A stretch of DNA of 64,000 nucleotides from Megachile rotundata. Its lineage: Eukaryota > Arthropoda > Insecta > Hymenoptera > Megachilidae. Where the stretch lies: positions 62,001 to 126,000 of the forward strand of contig NW_027473609.1 of assembly GCF_050947335.1 (NCBI RefSeq). The letters run 5' to 3'. Below the pieces are notes generated by a model, which searched no databases, was not told the DNA's origin, and saw only the letters and a list, made by a program, of their open reading frames with translations. Position 1 is the stretch's first letter; the number at the start of each line of letters is the position of its first letter. Positions 1-12,617 of this stretch are shown one piece after another. A program made the position numbers and the translations under genes.

Positions 1-166
1 CATATAAGCATAATATGGCTAATAATATGAGTCGGATTCATAATAATAAGAGTAATAAGTGTAGTAATTGTCGTTCTATCGATCATTTAAGCATAATATG
101 GCGAATAATATGAGTTGGGTTGATAAAAATAAGAATAATAAGTATAGTAATTGTCGTTCTATCGAT

Positions 167-581
167 CATATAAGCATAATATGGCTAATAATATGAGTTA
201 GATTGGTAATAATAAGAGTAATAAGTATAGTAATTCTCATTCTATCGATCATATAAGCATAATATGGCTAATAATATGAGTTAGATTGATAATAATATCA
301 GTAATAAGTATAGTAATTGTGGTTCTATCGATAATATAACCATAATATGGCTAATAATATGAGTTAGAGTGATAATACTAAGAGTAGTGAGTATAGTAAT
401 TCTCATTCTATCGATCATATAAGCATAATATGGCTAATAATATTAGTTAGAGTGATAATACTAAGAGTAGTGAGTATAGTAATTCTCATTCTATCGATCA
501 TATAAGCATAATATGGCTAATAATATGAGTTAGATTGATAATAGTAACAGTAATAAGTATAGTAATTGTGGTTCTATCGAT
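167..581. repeat. 5-monomer block repeated at 9215-9629
   Basis: Five consecutive monomers have the same order at 167 and at 9215. The first carries the rare gattggtaata change with a ctcatt end. The second has the taatatcagtaataag middle and gtggtt end. The third starts aatataacc with a beta body. The fourth is beta (C) and the fifth gamma (D). The offset is 9048 bp, which is 109 monomers plus the one-base insertion. Small differences (ggccaat at 9231-9237, aatattag only in the first copy) show they have diverged slightly. The shared private variant makes common descent much more likely than chance. Confidence 0.8.
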
Positions 582-664
582 AATATAAGCATAATATGGC
601 TATTAATATGAGTTAGATTGATAATACTAAGAGTAGTGAGTATATTGATTGTCGTTCTATCGAT

Positions 665-996
665 CATATAAGCATAATATGGCTAATAATATGAGTTAGA
701 TTGATAATAATAAGAGTAATGAGTATAGTAATTGTACTTCTATCGATCATATCTGCATAATATGGTTAATAATATGAGTTAGAATGATAATAATAAGAGT
801 AATAAGTATAGTAATTGTCGTTCTATCGATCATATCTGCATAATATGGTTAATAATATGAGTTAGATTGATAATAGTGAGTGTAATAAGTATAGTGAATG
901 TCGTTCTATCGATCATATCAGCATAATATGGGTAATAATATGAGTTGGATTGATAATAATAAGAGTAATGAGTATAGTAATTGTAGTTCTATCGAT
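665..996. repeat. 4-monomer block repeated at 9962-10293
   Basis: Four monomers in a row are shared with 9962-10293 (offset 9297 bp) and, as far as I can see, with nowhere else in this combination. The diagnostic changes are gtacttct in the first, gttagaatgat in the second (a catatctgc start), agtgaatgtcg in the third, and a catatcagc start with gggtaat and gttggattg in the fourth. The neighbours on both sides differ (997 is a ctcgtac monomer; 10294 is a tgtcta monomer). The shared patch is therefore about 332 bp, consistent with a short conversion or double-exchange tract. Confidence 0.82.
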
Positions 997-3900
997 CATA
1001 TAAGCATAATGTGGCTAATAATATGAGTTAGATTGATAATACTAAGAGTAGCGAGTATAGTAATTCTCGTACTATCGATCATATAAGCATATTATGGCTA
1101 ATAATATGAGTTAGATTGATAATACTAAGAGTAGCGAGTGTAGTAATTCTCGTTCTATCGATCATATAAGCATAATATGGCTAATAATATGAGTTAGAGT
1201 GATAATACTAAGAGTAGTGAGTATAGTAATTCTCGTTCTATCGATCATATAAGCATAATATGGCTAATAATATGAGTTAGATTGATAATAATAAGAGTAA
1301 TGAGTATAGTTATTGTCGTTCTATCGTTAATATAAGCATAATGTGGCTAATAATATGAGTTAGATTGACAATAATAACAGTAATAAGTATAGTAATTGTA
1401 GTTCTATCGGTCATATCTGCATAATATGGTTAATAATGTGAGTTAGATTCATAATAATAAGAGAAATAAGTATAGTAATTGTCGTTCTATCGATCATATA
1501 AGCATAATATGGCTAATAATATGAGTTAGATTGATAATAATAAGAGTAATAAGTACAATAATTGTCGTTCTATCGATCATATCTGCATAATATGGCTTAT
1601 AATATGAGTTAGAGTGATAATACTAAGAGTAGTGAGTATAGTAATTCTCATTCTATCGATCATATAAGCATAATATGGCTAATAATATGAGTTAGATTGA
1701 TAACAATAACAGTAATATGTATAGTTATTGTCGTTCTATCGATAATATAAGCATAATATGGCTAAAAATATGAGTTAGATTGATAATACTAAGAGTAGTG
1801 AGTATAGTAATTGTCGTTCTATCGATCATGTAAACATAATATGACTAATAATATGAGTTAGATTGATAATAGTAAGTGTAATAAGTATAGTAAATGTTGT
1901 GCTATCGATCATATCTGCATAATATGGTTAATAATATGAGTTAGATTGATAATAATAAGAGTAATAAGTATAGCAATTGTCGTTCTGTCGATCATATCTG
2001 CATAATATGGTTAATAATATGAGTTAGATTGATAATAGTGAGCGTAATAAGTATAGTAATTGCAGTTCTATCGATCATATAAGCATAATATGGCTAATAA
2101 TATGAGTCAGATTCATAATAATAAGAGTAATAAGTATAGTAATTGTCGTTCTATCGATCATTTAAGCATAATATGGCGAATAATATGAGGTGGGTTGATA
2201 AAAATAAGAATAATAAGTATAGTAATTGTCGTTCTATCGATCATATAAGCATAATATGGCTATTAATATGAGTTAGATTGATAATAATATCAGTAATAAG
2301 TATAGTAATTGTGGTTCTATCGATAATATAACCATAATATGGCTAATAATATGAGTTAGAGTGATAATACTAAGAGTAGTGAGTATAGTAATTCTCATTC
2401 TATCGATCATATAAGCATAATATGGCTAATAATATGAGTTAGATTGATAATAGTAACAGTAATAAGTATAGTACTTGTGGTTCTATCGATAATATAAGCA
2501 TAATATGGCTAATAATATGAGTTAGAGTGATAATACTAAGAGTAGTGAGTATAGTAATTCTCATTCTATCGATCATATAAGCATAATATGGCTAATGATA
2601 TGAGTTAGATTGATAATAGTAACAGAAATAAGTATAGTAATTGTCGTTCTATCGATAATATAAGCATAATATGGCTAATAATATGAGTTAGATTCATAAT
2701 AATAAGAATAATAAGTATAGTTATTGTCGTTCTATCGTTAATATAAGCATAATATGGCTAATAATATGAGTTAGATTGATAATAATAAGAGTAATAAGTA
2801 TAGTAATTGTCGTTCTATCGATCATATGAGCATAATATGGCTAATAATATGAGTTAGAGTGATAATACTAAGAGTAGTGAGTATAGTAATTCTCATTCTA
2901 TCGATCATATAAGCATAATATGGCTAATAATATGAGTTAGAGTGATAATACTAAGAGTAGTGAGTATAGTAATTCTCATTCTATCGATCATATAAGCATA
3001 ATATGGCTAATAATATGAGTTAGATTGATAATAGTAACAGTAATAAGTATAGTAATTGTGGTTCTATCGATAATATAAGCATAATATGGCTAATAATATG
3101 AGTTAGAGTGATAATACTAAGAGTAGTGAGTATAGTAATTCTCATTCTATCGATCATATAAGCATAATATGGCTAATGATATGAGTTAGATTGATAATAG
3201 TAACAGAAATAAGTATAGTAATTGTCGTTCTATCGATAATATAAGCATAATATGGCTAACAATATGAGTTGGATTGATAATAATAAGAGTAATAAGTATA
3301 GTAATTGTCGCTCTATCGATCATATAAGCATAATAAGGCTAATATTATGAGTTCGAGTGATAATACTAAGAGTAGTGAGTATAGTAATTCTCATTCTATC
3401 GATCATATAAGCATAATATGGCTAATAATATGAGTTAGATTGATAATAATAAGAGTAATGAGTATAGTAATTGTAGTTCTATCGATCATATAAGCATAAT
3501 ATGGCTAATAATATGAGTTAGATTGATAATAATAAGAGTAATAAGTATAGTAATTGTCGTTCTATCGATCATATAAGCATAATGTGTCTAATAATATGAG
3601 TTAGAGTGATAATACTAAGAGTAGCGAGTATAGTAATTCTCATTCTATCGATCATATAAGCATAATATGGCTAATAATATGAGTTAGATTGATAATAGTA
3701 ACAGTAATAAGTATGGTAATTGTGGTTCTATCGATAATATAAGCATAATATGGCTAATAATATGAGTTAGAGTGATAATACTAAGAGTAGTGAGTATAGT
3801 AATTCTCATTCTATCGATCATATAAGCATAATATGGCTAATAATATGAGTTAGATTGATAATAATAAGAGTAATAAGTACAGTAATTGTCGTTCTATCGA

Positions 3901-5063
3901 TCATATCTGCATAATATGGTTAATAATATGAGTTAGATTGATAATAGTGAGTGTAATAAGTATAGTCATTGTAGTTCTATCGATCATATAAGCATAATAT
4001 GGCTAATAATATGAGTCAGATTCATAATAATAAGAGTAATAAGTATAGTAATTGTCGTTCTATCGATCATTTAAGCATAATATGGCGAATAATATGAGTT
4101 GCGTTGATAAAAATAAGAATAATAAGTATAGTAATTGTCGTTCTATCGATCATATAAGCATAATATGGCTAATAATATGAGTTAGATTGATAATAATAAG
4201 AGTAATAAGTACAGTAATTGTCGTTCTATCGATCATATAAGCATAATAAGGCTAATATTATGAGTTAGAGTGATAATACTAAGAGTAGTGAGTATAGTAA
4301 TCCTCATTCTATCGATCATATAAGCATAATATGGCTAATAATATGAGTTAGATTGATAATAATAAGAGTAATGAGTATAGTAATTGTAGTTCTATCGATC
4401 ATATAAGCATAATATGGCTAATAATATGAGTTAGATTGATAATAATAAGAGTAATAAGTATAGTAATTGTCGTTCTATCGATCATATAAGCATAATATGT
4501 CTAATAATATGAGTTAGAGTGATAATACTAAGAGTAGTGAGTATAGTAATTCTCATTCTATCGATCATATAGGCATAATATTGCTAATAATATGAGTTAG
4601 ATTGATAATAATAACAGTAATAAGTATAGTTATTGTCGTTCTATCGATAATATAAGCATAATATGGCTAATAATATGAGTTAGATTGATAATAATAACAG
4701 TAATAAGTATAGTAATTGTGGTTCTATCGATAATATAAGCATAATATGGCTAATAATATGAGTTAGATTGATAATACTAAGAGTAGTGAGTATAGTAATT
4801 GTCGTTCTATCGATCATATAAGCATAATATGGCTAATAGTATGAGTTAGATCGATAATAATAAGAGTAATGAGTATAGTAATTGTAGTTCTATCGATCAT
4901 ATCTGCATAATATGGCTAATAATATGAGTTAGATTGATAATACTAAGAGTAGTGAGTATAGTAATTGTAGTTCTATCGGTCATATCTGCATAATATGGTT
5001 AATAATGCGAGTTAGATTCATAATAATAAGAGTAATAAGTATAGTAATTGTCGTTCTATCGAT

Positions 5064-5976
5064 CATATAAGCATAATATGGCTAATAATATGAGTTAGAG
5101 TGATAATACTAAGAGTAGTGAGTATAGTAATTCTCATTCTATCGATCAAATAAGCATAATATGGCTAATAATATGAGTTAGAGTGATAATACTAAGAGTA
5201 GTGAGTATAGTAATTCTCATTCTATCGATCATATAAGCATAATATGGCTAATAATATGAGTTAGATTGATAATAGTAACAGTAATAAGTATAGTAATTGT
5301 GGTTCTATCGATAATATAAGCATAATATGGCTAATAATATGAGTTGGATTGATAATAATAAGAGTAATGAGTATAGTAATTGTAGTTCTATCGATCATAT
5401 AAGCATAATGTGGCTAATAATATGAGTTAGATTGATAATACTAAGAGTAGCGAGTATAGTAATTCTCGTACTATCGATCATATAAGCATATTATGGCTAA
5501 TAATATGAGTTAGATTGATAATACTAAGAGTAGCGAGTGTAGTAATTCTCGTTCTATCGATCATATAAGCATAATATGGCTAATAATATGAGTTAGATTG
5601 ATAATAATAAGAGTAATAAGTACAGTATTTGTCGTTCTATCGATCATATAAGCATAATAAGGCTAATATTATGAGTTAGAGTGATAATACTAAGAGTAGT
5701 GAGTATAGTAATTCTCATTCTATCGATCATATAAGCATAGTATGGCTAATAATATGAGTTAGATTGATAATAATAAGAGTAATGAGTATAGTAATTGTGG
5801 TTCTATCGATAATATAAGCATAATATGGCTAATAATATGAGTTGCATTGATAATAATAAGAGTAATGAGTACAGTAATTGTCGTTCTATCGATCATATAA
5901 GCATAATATGGCTTACAATATGAGTTAGAGTGATAATACTAAGAGTAGTGAGTATAGTAATTCTCATTCTATCGAT
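5064..5976. repeat. 11-monomer block repeated at 6807-7719
   Basis: The order C, C, D, a gttggattg J-like monomer (5313), two agtagcgag monomers (5396 with gcataatgtgg and ctcgtac; 5479 with catattatgg), a gtacagtatttg alpha monomer, an aaggctaatattatg beta monomer, and three more is repeated 21 monomers (1743 bp) downstream at 6807-7719. A part of the same order, starting at the J-like monomer, recurs at 40589-41086 and 44490-44987. Differences between copies are single bases, such as caaataag at 5147 and gcataacgtgg at 7139. Confidence 0.82.
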
Positions 5977-8118
5977 CATATAAGCATAATATGGCTAATA
6001 ATATGAGTTAGAGTGATAATACTAAGAGTAGTGAGTATAGTAATTCTCATTCTATCGATCATATAAGCATAATATGGCTAATAATATGAGTTAGAGTGAT
6101 AATACTAGGAGTAGTGAGTATAGTAATTCTCATTCTATCGATCATATAAGCATAATATGGCTAATAATATGAGTTAGATTGATAATAGTAACAGTAATAA
6201 GTATGGTAATTGTGGTTCTATCGATAATATAAGCATAATATGGCTAATAATATGAGTTAGAGTGATAATACTAAGAGTAGTGAGTATAGTAATTCTCATT
6301 CTATCGATCATATAAGCATAATATGGCTAATAATATGAGTTAGATTGATAATAATAACAGTAATAAGTATAGTAATTGTGGTTCTATCGATAATATAAGC
6401 ATAATGTGGCTAATAATATGAGTTAGATTAATAATACTAAGAGTAGTGAGTATAGTAATTGTCGTTCTATCGATCATATAAGCATAATATGGCTAATAGT
6501 ATGAGTTAGATCGATAATAATAAGAGTAATGAGTATAGTAATTGTAGTTCTATCGATCATATCTGCATAATATGGCTAATAATATGAGTTAGATTGATAA
6601 TACTAAGAGTAGTGAGTATAGTAATTGTAGTTCTATCGGTCATATCTGCATAATATGGTTAATAATGTGAGTTAGATTCATAATAATAAGAGTAATAAGT
6701 ATAGTAATTGTCGTTCTATCGATCATATAAGGATAATATGGCTAATAATATGAGTTAGATTGATAATAATAAGAGTAATAAGTATAGTAATTGTCGTTCT
6801 ATCGATCATATAAGCATAATATGGCTAATAATATGAGTTAGAGTGATAATACTAAGAGTAGTGAGTATAGTAATTCTCATTCTATCGATCATATAAGCAT
6901 AATATGGCTAATAATATGAGTTAGAGTGATAATACTAAGAGTAGTGAGTATAGTAATTCTCATTCTATCGATCATATAAGCATAATATGGCTAATAATAT
7001 GAGTTAGATTGATAATAGTAACAGTAATAAGTATAGTAATTGTGGTTCTATCGATAATATAAGCATAATATGGCTAATAATATGAGTTGGATTGATAATA
7101 ATAAGAGTAATGAGTATAGTAATTGTAGTTCTATCGATCATATAAGCATAACGTGGCTAATAATATGAGTTGGATTGATAATACTAAGAGTAGCGAGTAT
7201 AGTAATTCTCGTACTATCGATCATATAAGCATATTATGGCTAATAATATGAGTTAGATTGATAATACTAAGAGTAGCGAGTGTAGTAATTCTCGTTCTAT
7301 CGATCATATAAGCATAATATGGCCAATAATATGAGTTAGATTGATAATAATAAGAGTAATAAGTACAGTATTTGTCGTTCTATCGATCATATAAGCATAA
7401 TAAGGCTAATATTATGAGTTAGAGTGATAATACTAAGAGTAGTGAGTATAGTAATTCTCATTCTATCGATCATATAAGCATAATATGGCTAATAATATGA
7501 GTTAGATTGATAATAATAAGAGTAATGAGTATAGTAATTGTGGTTCTATCGATAATATAAGCATAATATGGCTAATAATATGAGTTGGATTGATAATAAT
7601 AAGAGTAATGAGTACAGTAATTGTCGTTCTATCGATCATATAAGCATAATATGGCTTATAATATGAGTTAGAGTGATAATACTAAGAGTAGTGAGTATAG
7701 TAATTCTCATTCTATCGATCATATAAGCATAATATGGCTAATAATATGAGTTAGATTGATAACAATAACAGTAATATGTATAGTTATTGTCGTTCTATCG
7801 ATAATATAAGCATAATATGGCTAATAATATGAGTTAGATTGATAATACTAAGAGTAGTGAGTATAGTAATTGTCGTTCTATCGATCATGTAAACATAATA
7901 TGACTAATAACATGAGTTAGATTGATAATAGTAAGTGTAATAAGTATAGTAAATGTTGTGCTATCGATCATATCTGCATAATATGGTTAATAATATGAGT
8001 TAGATTGATAATAATAAGAGTAATAAGTATAGCAATTGTCGTTCTATCGATCATATCTGCATAATATGGTTAATAATATGAGTTAGATTGATAATAGTGA
8101 GTGTAATAAGTATAGTAA

Positions 8119-8331
8119 TTGCAGTTCTATCGATCATATAAGCATAATATGGCTAATAATATGAGTCAGATTCATAATAATAAGAGTAATAAGTATAGTA
8201 ATTGTCGTTCTAATCGATCATTTAAGCATAATATGGCGAATAATATGAGTTGGGTTGATAAAAATAAGAATAATAAGTATAGTAATTGTCGCTCTATCGA
8301 TCTTATAAGCATAATATGGCTATTAATATGA
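8119..8331 (+). other. Spurious 70-codon open frame across three satellite monomers
   Basis: This is the longest open frame in the window and I do not regard it as a gene. It opens with TTG, not ATG, inside monomer T (ttgcagttctat), crosses monomers U (8135) and V (8219) and stops in W (8302) at ATATGA. It is open for two trivial reasons. Monomers U and V carry tcagat and tgggtt where other monomers have the in-frame TAG of gagttagat. The one-base insertion at 8212/8213 makes monomer U 84 bp, so the frame is kept into V. The product would be a low-complexity Asn/Ser/Lys-rich repeat with HNMANNMS twice. There is no ribosome-binding or other gene context. Confidence 0.93.
8211..8214. other. Only net length change in the array: one inserted A
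   Basis: The usual ttctatcgat reads ttctaatcgat here, one A longer (the extra base is 8212 or 8213). Before it all monomer starts fit 1+83k; after it all starts I checked, out to 63995, fit 2+83k. It is private to this monomer: the ten other copies of the same cassette (for example 2076, 13780, 20254, 56276) lack it. It may be a real mutation or a base-calling error; the read data would decide. Confidence 0.95.
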
Positions 8332-10459
8332 GTTAGATTGATAATAATATCAGTAATAAGTATAGTAATTGTGGTTCGATCGATAATATAACCATAATAT
8401 GGCTAATAATATGAGTTAGATTGATAATACTAAGAGTAGTGAGTATAGTAATTCTCGTTCTATCGATCATATAAGCATAATATGGCTAATAATATGAGTT
8501 AGATTGATAATAATAAGAGTAATGAGTATAGTTATTGTCGTTCTATCGTTAATATAAGCATAATATGGCTAATAATATGAGTTAGATTGATAATAATAAC
8601 AGTAGTAAGTATAGTAATTGTGGTTCTATCGATAATATAAGCATAATATGGCTAATAATATGAGTTAGATTGATAATACTAAGAGTAGTGAGTATAGTAA
8701 TTGTCGTTCTATCGATCATATAAGCATAATATGGCTAATAATATGAGTTAGATTGATAATAATAAGAGCAATGAGTATAGTAATTGTAGTTCTATCGATC
8801 ATATCTGCATAATATGGCTAATAATATGAGTTAGATTGATAATACTAAGAGTAGTGAGTATAGTAATTGTCGTTCTATCGATCATATAAGCATAATATGG
8901 CTAATAGTATGAGTTAGATCGATAATAATAAGAGTAATGAGTATAGTAATTGTAGTTCTATCGATCATATCTGCATAATATGGCTAATAATATGAGTTAG
9001 ATTGATAACAATAACAGTAATATGTATAGTTATTGTCGTTCTATCGATAATATAAGCATAATATGGCTTATAATATGAGTTAGAGTGATAATAGTAAGTG
9101 TAATAAGTATAGTAAATGTTGTGCTATCAATCATATCTGCATAATATGGTTAATAATATGAGTTAGATTGATAATAGTGAGTGTAATAAGTATAGTAATT
9201 GTCGTTCTATCGATCATATAAGCATAATATGGCCAATAATATGAGTTAGATTGGTAATAATAAGAGTAATAAGTATAGTAATTCTCATTCTATCGATCAT
9301 ATAAGCATAATATGGCTAATAATATGAGTTAGATTGATAATAATATCAGTAATAAGTATAGTAATTGTGGTTCTATCGATAATATAACCATAATATGGCT
9401 AATAATATGAGTTGGAGTGATAATACTAAGAGTAGTGAGTATAGTAGTTCTCATTCTATCGATCATATAAGCATAATATGGCTAATAATATGAGTTAGAG
9501 TGATAATACTAAGAGTAGTGAGTATAGTAATTCTCATTCTATCGATCATATAAGCATAATATGGCTAATAATATGAGTTAGATTGATAATAGTAACAGTA
9601 ATAAGTATAGTAATTGTCGTTCTATCGATAATATAAGCATAATATGGCTAATAATATGAGTTAGATTCATAATAATAAGAGTAATAAGTATAGTAATTGT
9701 CGTTCTATCGATCATTTAAGCATAATATGGCGAATAATATGAGTTGGGTTGATAAAAATAAGAATAATAAGTATAGTAATTGTCGTTCTATCGATCATAT
9801 AAGCATAATATGGCTAATAATATGAGTTAGATTGATAATAATAAGAGTAATAAGTACAGTAATTGTCGTTCTATCGATCATATAAGCATAATAAGGCTAA
9901 CATTATGAGTTAGAGTGATAATACTAAGAGTAGTGAGTATGGAAATTCTCATTCTATCGATCATATAAGCATAATATGGCTAATAATATGAGTTAGATTG
10001 ATAATAATAAGAGTAATGAGTATAGTAATTGTACTTCTATCGATCATATCTGCATAATATGGTTAATAATATGAGTTAGAATGATAATAATAAGAGTAAT
10101 AAGTATAGTAATTGTCGTTCTATCGATCATATCTGCATAATATGGTTAATAATATGAGTTAGATTGATAATAGTGAGTGTAATAAGTATAGTGAATGTCG
10201 TTCTATCGATCATATCAGCATAATATGGGTAATAATATGAGTTGGATTGATAATAATAAGAGTAATGAGTATAGTAATTGTAGTTCTATCGATCATATAA
10301 GCATAATATGTCTAATAATATGAGTTAGAGTGATAATACTAAGAGTAGTGAGTATAGTAATTCTCATTCTATCGATCATATAAGCATAATATGGCTAATG
10401 ATATGAGTTAGATTGATAATAGTAACAGAAATAAGTATAGTAATTGTCGTTCTATCGAT

Positions 10460-11621
10460 AATATAAGCATAATATGGCTAATAATATGAGTTAGATTCAT
10501 AATAATAAGAGTAATAAGTATAGTAATTGTCGTTCTATCGATCATTTAAGCATAATATGGCGAATAATATGAGTTGGGTTGATAAAAATAAGAATAATAA
10601 GTATAGTAATTGTCGTTCTATCGATCATATAAGCATAATATGGCTAATAATATGAGTTAGATTGATAATAATAAGAGTAATAAGTACAGTAATTGTCGTT
10701 CTATCGATCATATAAGCATAATAAGGCTAACATTATGAGTTAGAGTGATAATACTAAGAGTAGTGAGTATGGAAATTCTCATTCTATCGATCATATAAGC
10801 ATAATATGGCTAATAATATGAGTTAGATTGATAATAATAAGAGTAATGAGTATAGTAATTGTAGTTCTATCGATCATATAAGCATAATATGGCTAATAAT
10901 ATGAGTTAGATTGATAATAATAAGAGTAATAAGTATAGTAATTGTCGCTCTATCGATCATATAAGCATAATATGGCTAATAATATGAGTTAGAGTGATAC
11001 TACTTATAGTAGTGAGTATAGTAATTCTCATTCTATCGATCATATCTGCATAATATGGCTAATAATATGAGTTAGATTGATAATACTAAGAGTAGTGAGT
11101 ATAGTAATTGTAGTTCTATCGGTCATATCTGCATAATATAGTTAATAATGTGAGTTAGATTCATAATAATATGAGAAATAAGTATAGTAATTGTCGTTCT
11201 ATCGATCATATAAGCATAATATGACTAATAATATGAGTTAGATTGATAATAATAAGAGTAATGAGTATAGTAATTGTAGTTCTATCGATCATATAAGCAT
11301 AATATGGCTAATAATATGAGTTAGATTGATAATAGTAACAGTAATAAGTATGGTAATTGTGGTTCTATCGATAATATAAGCATAATATGGCTAATAATAT
11401 GAGTTAGAGTGATAATACTAAGAGTAGTGAGTATAGTAATTCTCATTCTATCGATCATATCTGCATAATATGGCTAATAATATGAGTTAGATTGATAATA
11501 CTGAGAGTAGTGAGTATAGTAATTGTAGTTCTATCGGTCATATCTGCATAATATAGTTAATAATTTGAGTTAGATTCATAATAATATGAGAAATAAGTAT
11601 AGTAATTGTCGTTATATCGAT
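10460..11621. repeat. 14-mer module (1162 bp), copy 1 of 4
   Basis: Fourteen monomers in fixed order: an attcat U-like monomer, a catttaag/gttgggttg monomer (10543), a gtacag alpha monomer, an aaggctaacatt monomer with tatggaaattc, J, an alpha monomer with gtcgctct, a monomer with gatactacttatagtag, K, L, J, a gamma monomer with aagtatggt, E, K and L. The same order is found at 26728-27889, 54035-55196 and 60094-61255. The head of the module (9630 onward: attcat, catttaag, gtacag, aaggctaac) is also duplicated 830 bp upstream. It leads directly into a 12-mer unit at 11622. Confidence 0.87.
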
Positions 11622-12617
11622 CATATAAGCATAATATGGCTAATAATATGAGTTAGATTGATAATAATAAGAGTAATAAGTATAGTAATTGTCGTTCTAT
11701 CGATCATATGAGCATAATATGGCTAATAATATGAGTTAGAGTGATAATACTAAGAGTAGTGAGTATATTAATTTTCATTCTATCGATCATATAAGCATAA
11801 TATGGCTAATAATATGAGTTAGAGTGATAATACTAAGAGTAGTGAGTATAGTAATTCTCATTCTATCGATCATATAAGCATAATATGGCTAATAATATGA
11901 GTTAGATTGATAATAGTAACAGTAATAAGTATAGTAATTGTGGTTCTATCGATAATATAAGCATAATATGGCTAATAATATGAGTTAGAGTGATAATACT
12001 AAGAGTAGTGAGTATAGTAATTCTCATTCTATCGATCATATAAGCATAATATGGCTAATGATATGAGTTAGATTGATAATAATAACAGAAATAAGTATAG
12101 TAATTGTCGTTCTATCGATAATATAAGCATAATATGGCTAATAATATGAGTTAGATTCATAATAATAAGAATAATAAGTATAGTTATTGTCGTTCTATCG
12201 TTAATATAAGCATAATATGGCTAATAATATGAGTTAGATTGATAATAATAACAGTAGTAAGTATAGTAATTGTGGTTCTATCGATAATATAAGCATAATA
12301 TGGCTAATAATATGAGTTAGATTGATAATACTAAGAGTAGTGAGTATAGTAATTGTCGTTCTATCGATCATATAAGCATAATATGGCTAATAATATGAGT
12401 TAGATTGATAATAATAAGAGTAATGAGTATAGTAATTGTAGTTCTATCGATCATATCTGCATAATATGGCTAATAATATGAGTTAGATTGATAATACTAA
12501 GAGTAGTGAGTATAGTAATTGTAGTTCTATCGGTCATATCTGCATAATATAGTTAATAATGTGAGTTAGATTCATAATAATATGAGAAATAAGTATAGTA
12601 ATTGTCGTTCTATCGAT
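11622..12617. repeat. 12-mer HOR unit (996 bp), first occurrence
   Basis: This is the first complete A-to-L unit. A is alpha with a catataagc start. B is catatgagc with beta body. C is catataagc with beta body. D is gamma. E is aatataagc with beta body. F has ctaatgatatg and aacagaaataag. G has attcataataataagaat and ends tcgtt. H has aacagtagtaag and gtggtt. I is an aatataagc start with gtcgtt. J has gtaatgag and gtagtt. K is catatctgc ending tcggt. L has tatagttaataatgtg and atatgagaaataag. F here carries ataataacagaaa, a variant also present at 18345 only among the F monomers I checked. Confidence 0.88.

Larger units (their letters stand above)
1..11621. repeat. Heterogeneous zone of the array, mixed cassettes
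   Basis: This part has no long run of one HOR. It holds single or paired versions of cassettes that recur later: the R-S-T-U-V-W cassette at 1827 and 7886; the agtagcgag/ctcgtac pair at 997, 5396 and 7139; the gttgcgttg monomer at 4068, later central to the 10-mer cassette; and the 14-mer module at 10460. Many monomers carry singletons, for example aatattag at about 445-452, gtgtag at 59-64 and gttgcattg at about 5841. Local duplications occur (5064-5976 with 6807-7719; 665-996 with 9962-10293). I read it as either an older, less homogenised part or the place where the cassettes were first assembled. The direction of copying cannot be settled from the window. Confidence 0.75.

Noticed and set aside
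8119..8331. 70-residue open frame as a possible small protein gene
   Set aside because: It starts at TTG, lies wholly within satellite monomers, is Asn/Ser/Lys repeat sequence, and is open only because of one inserted A plus two substitutions that remove the usual TAG.
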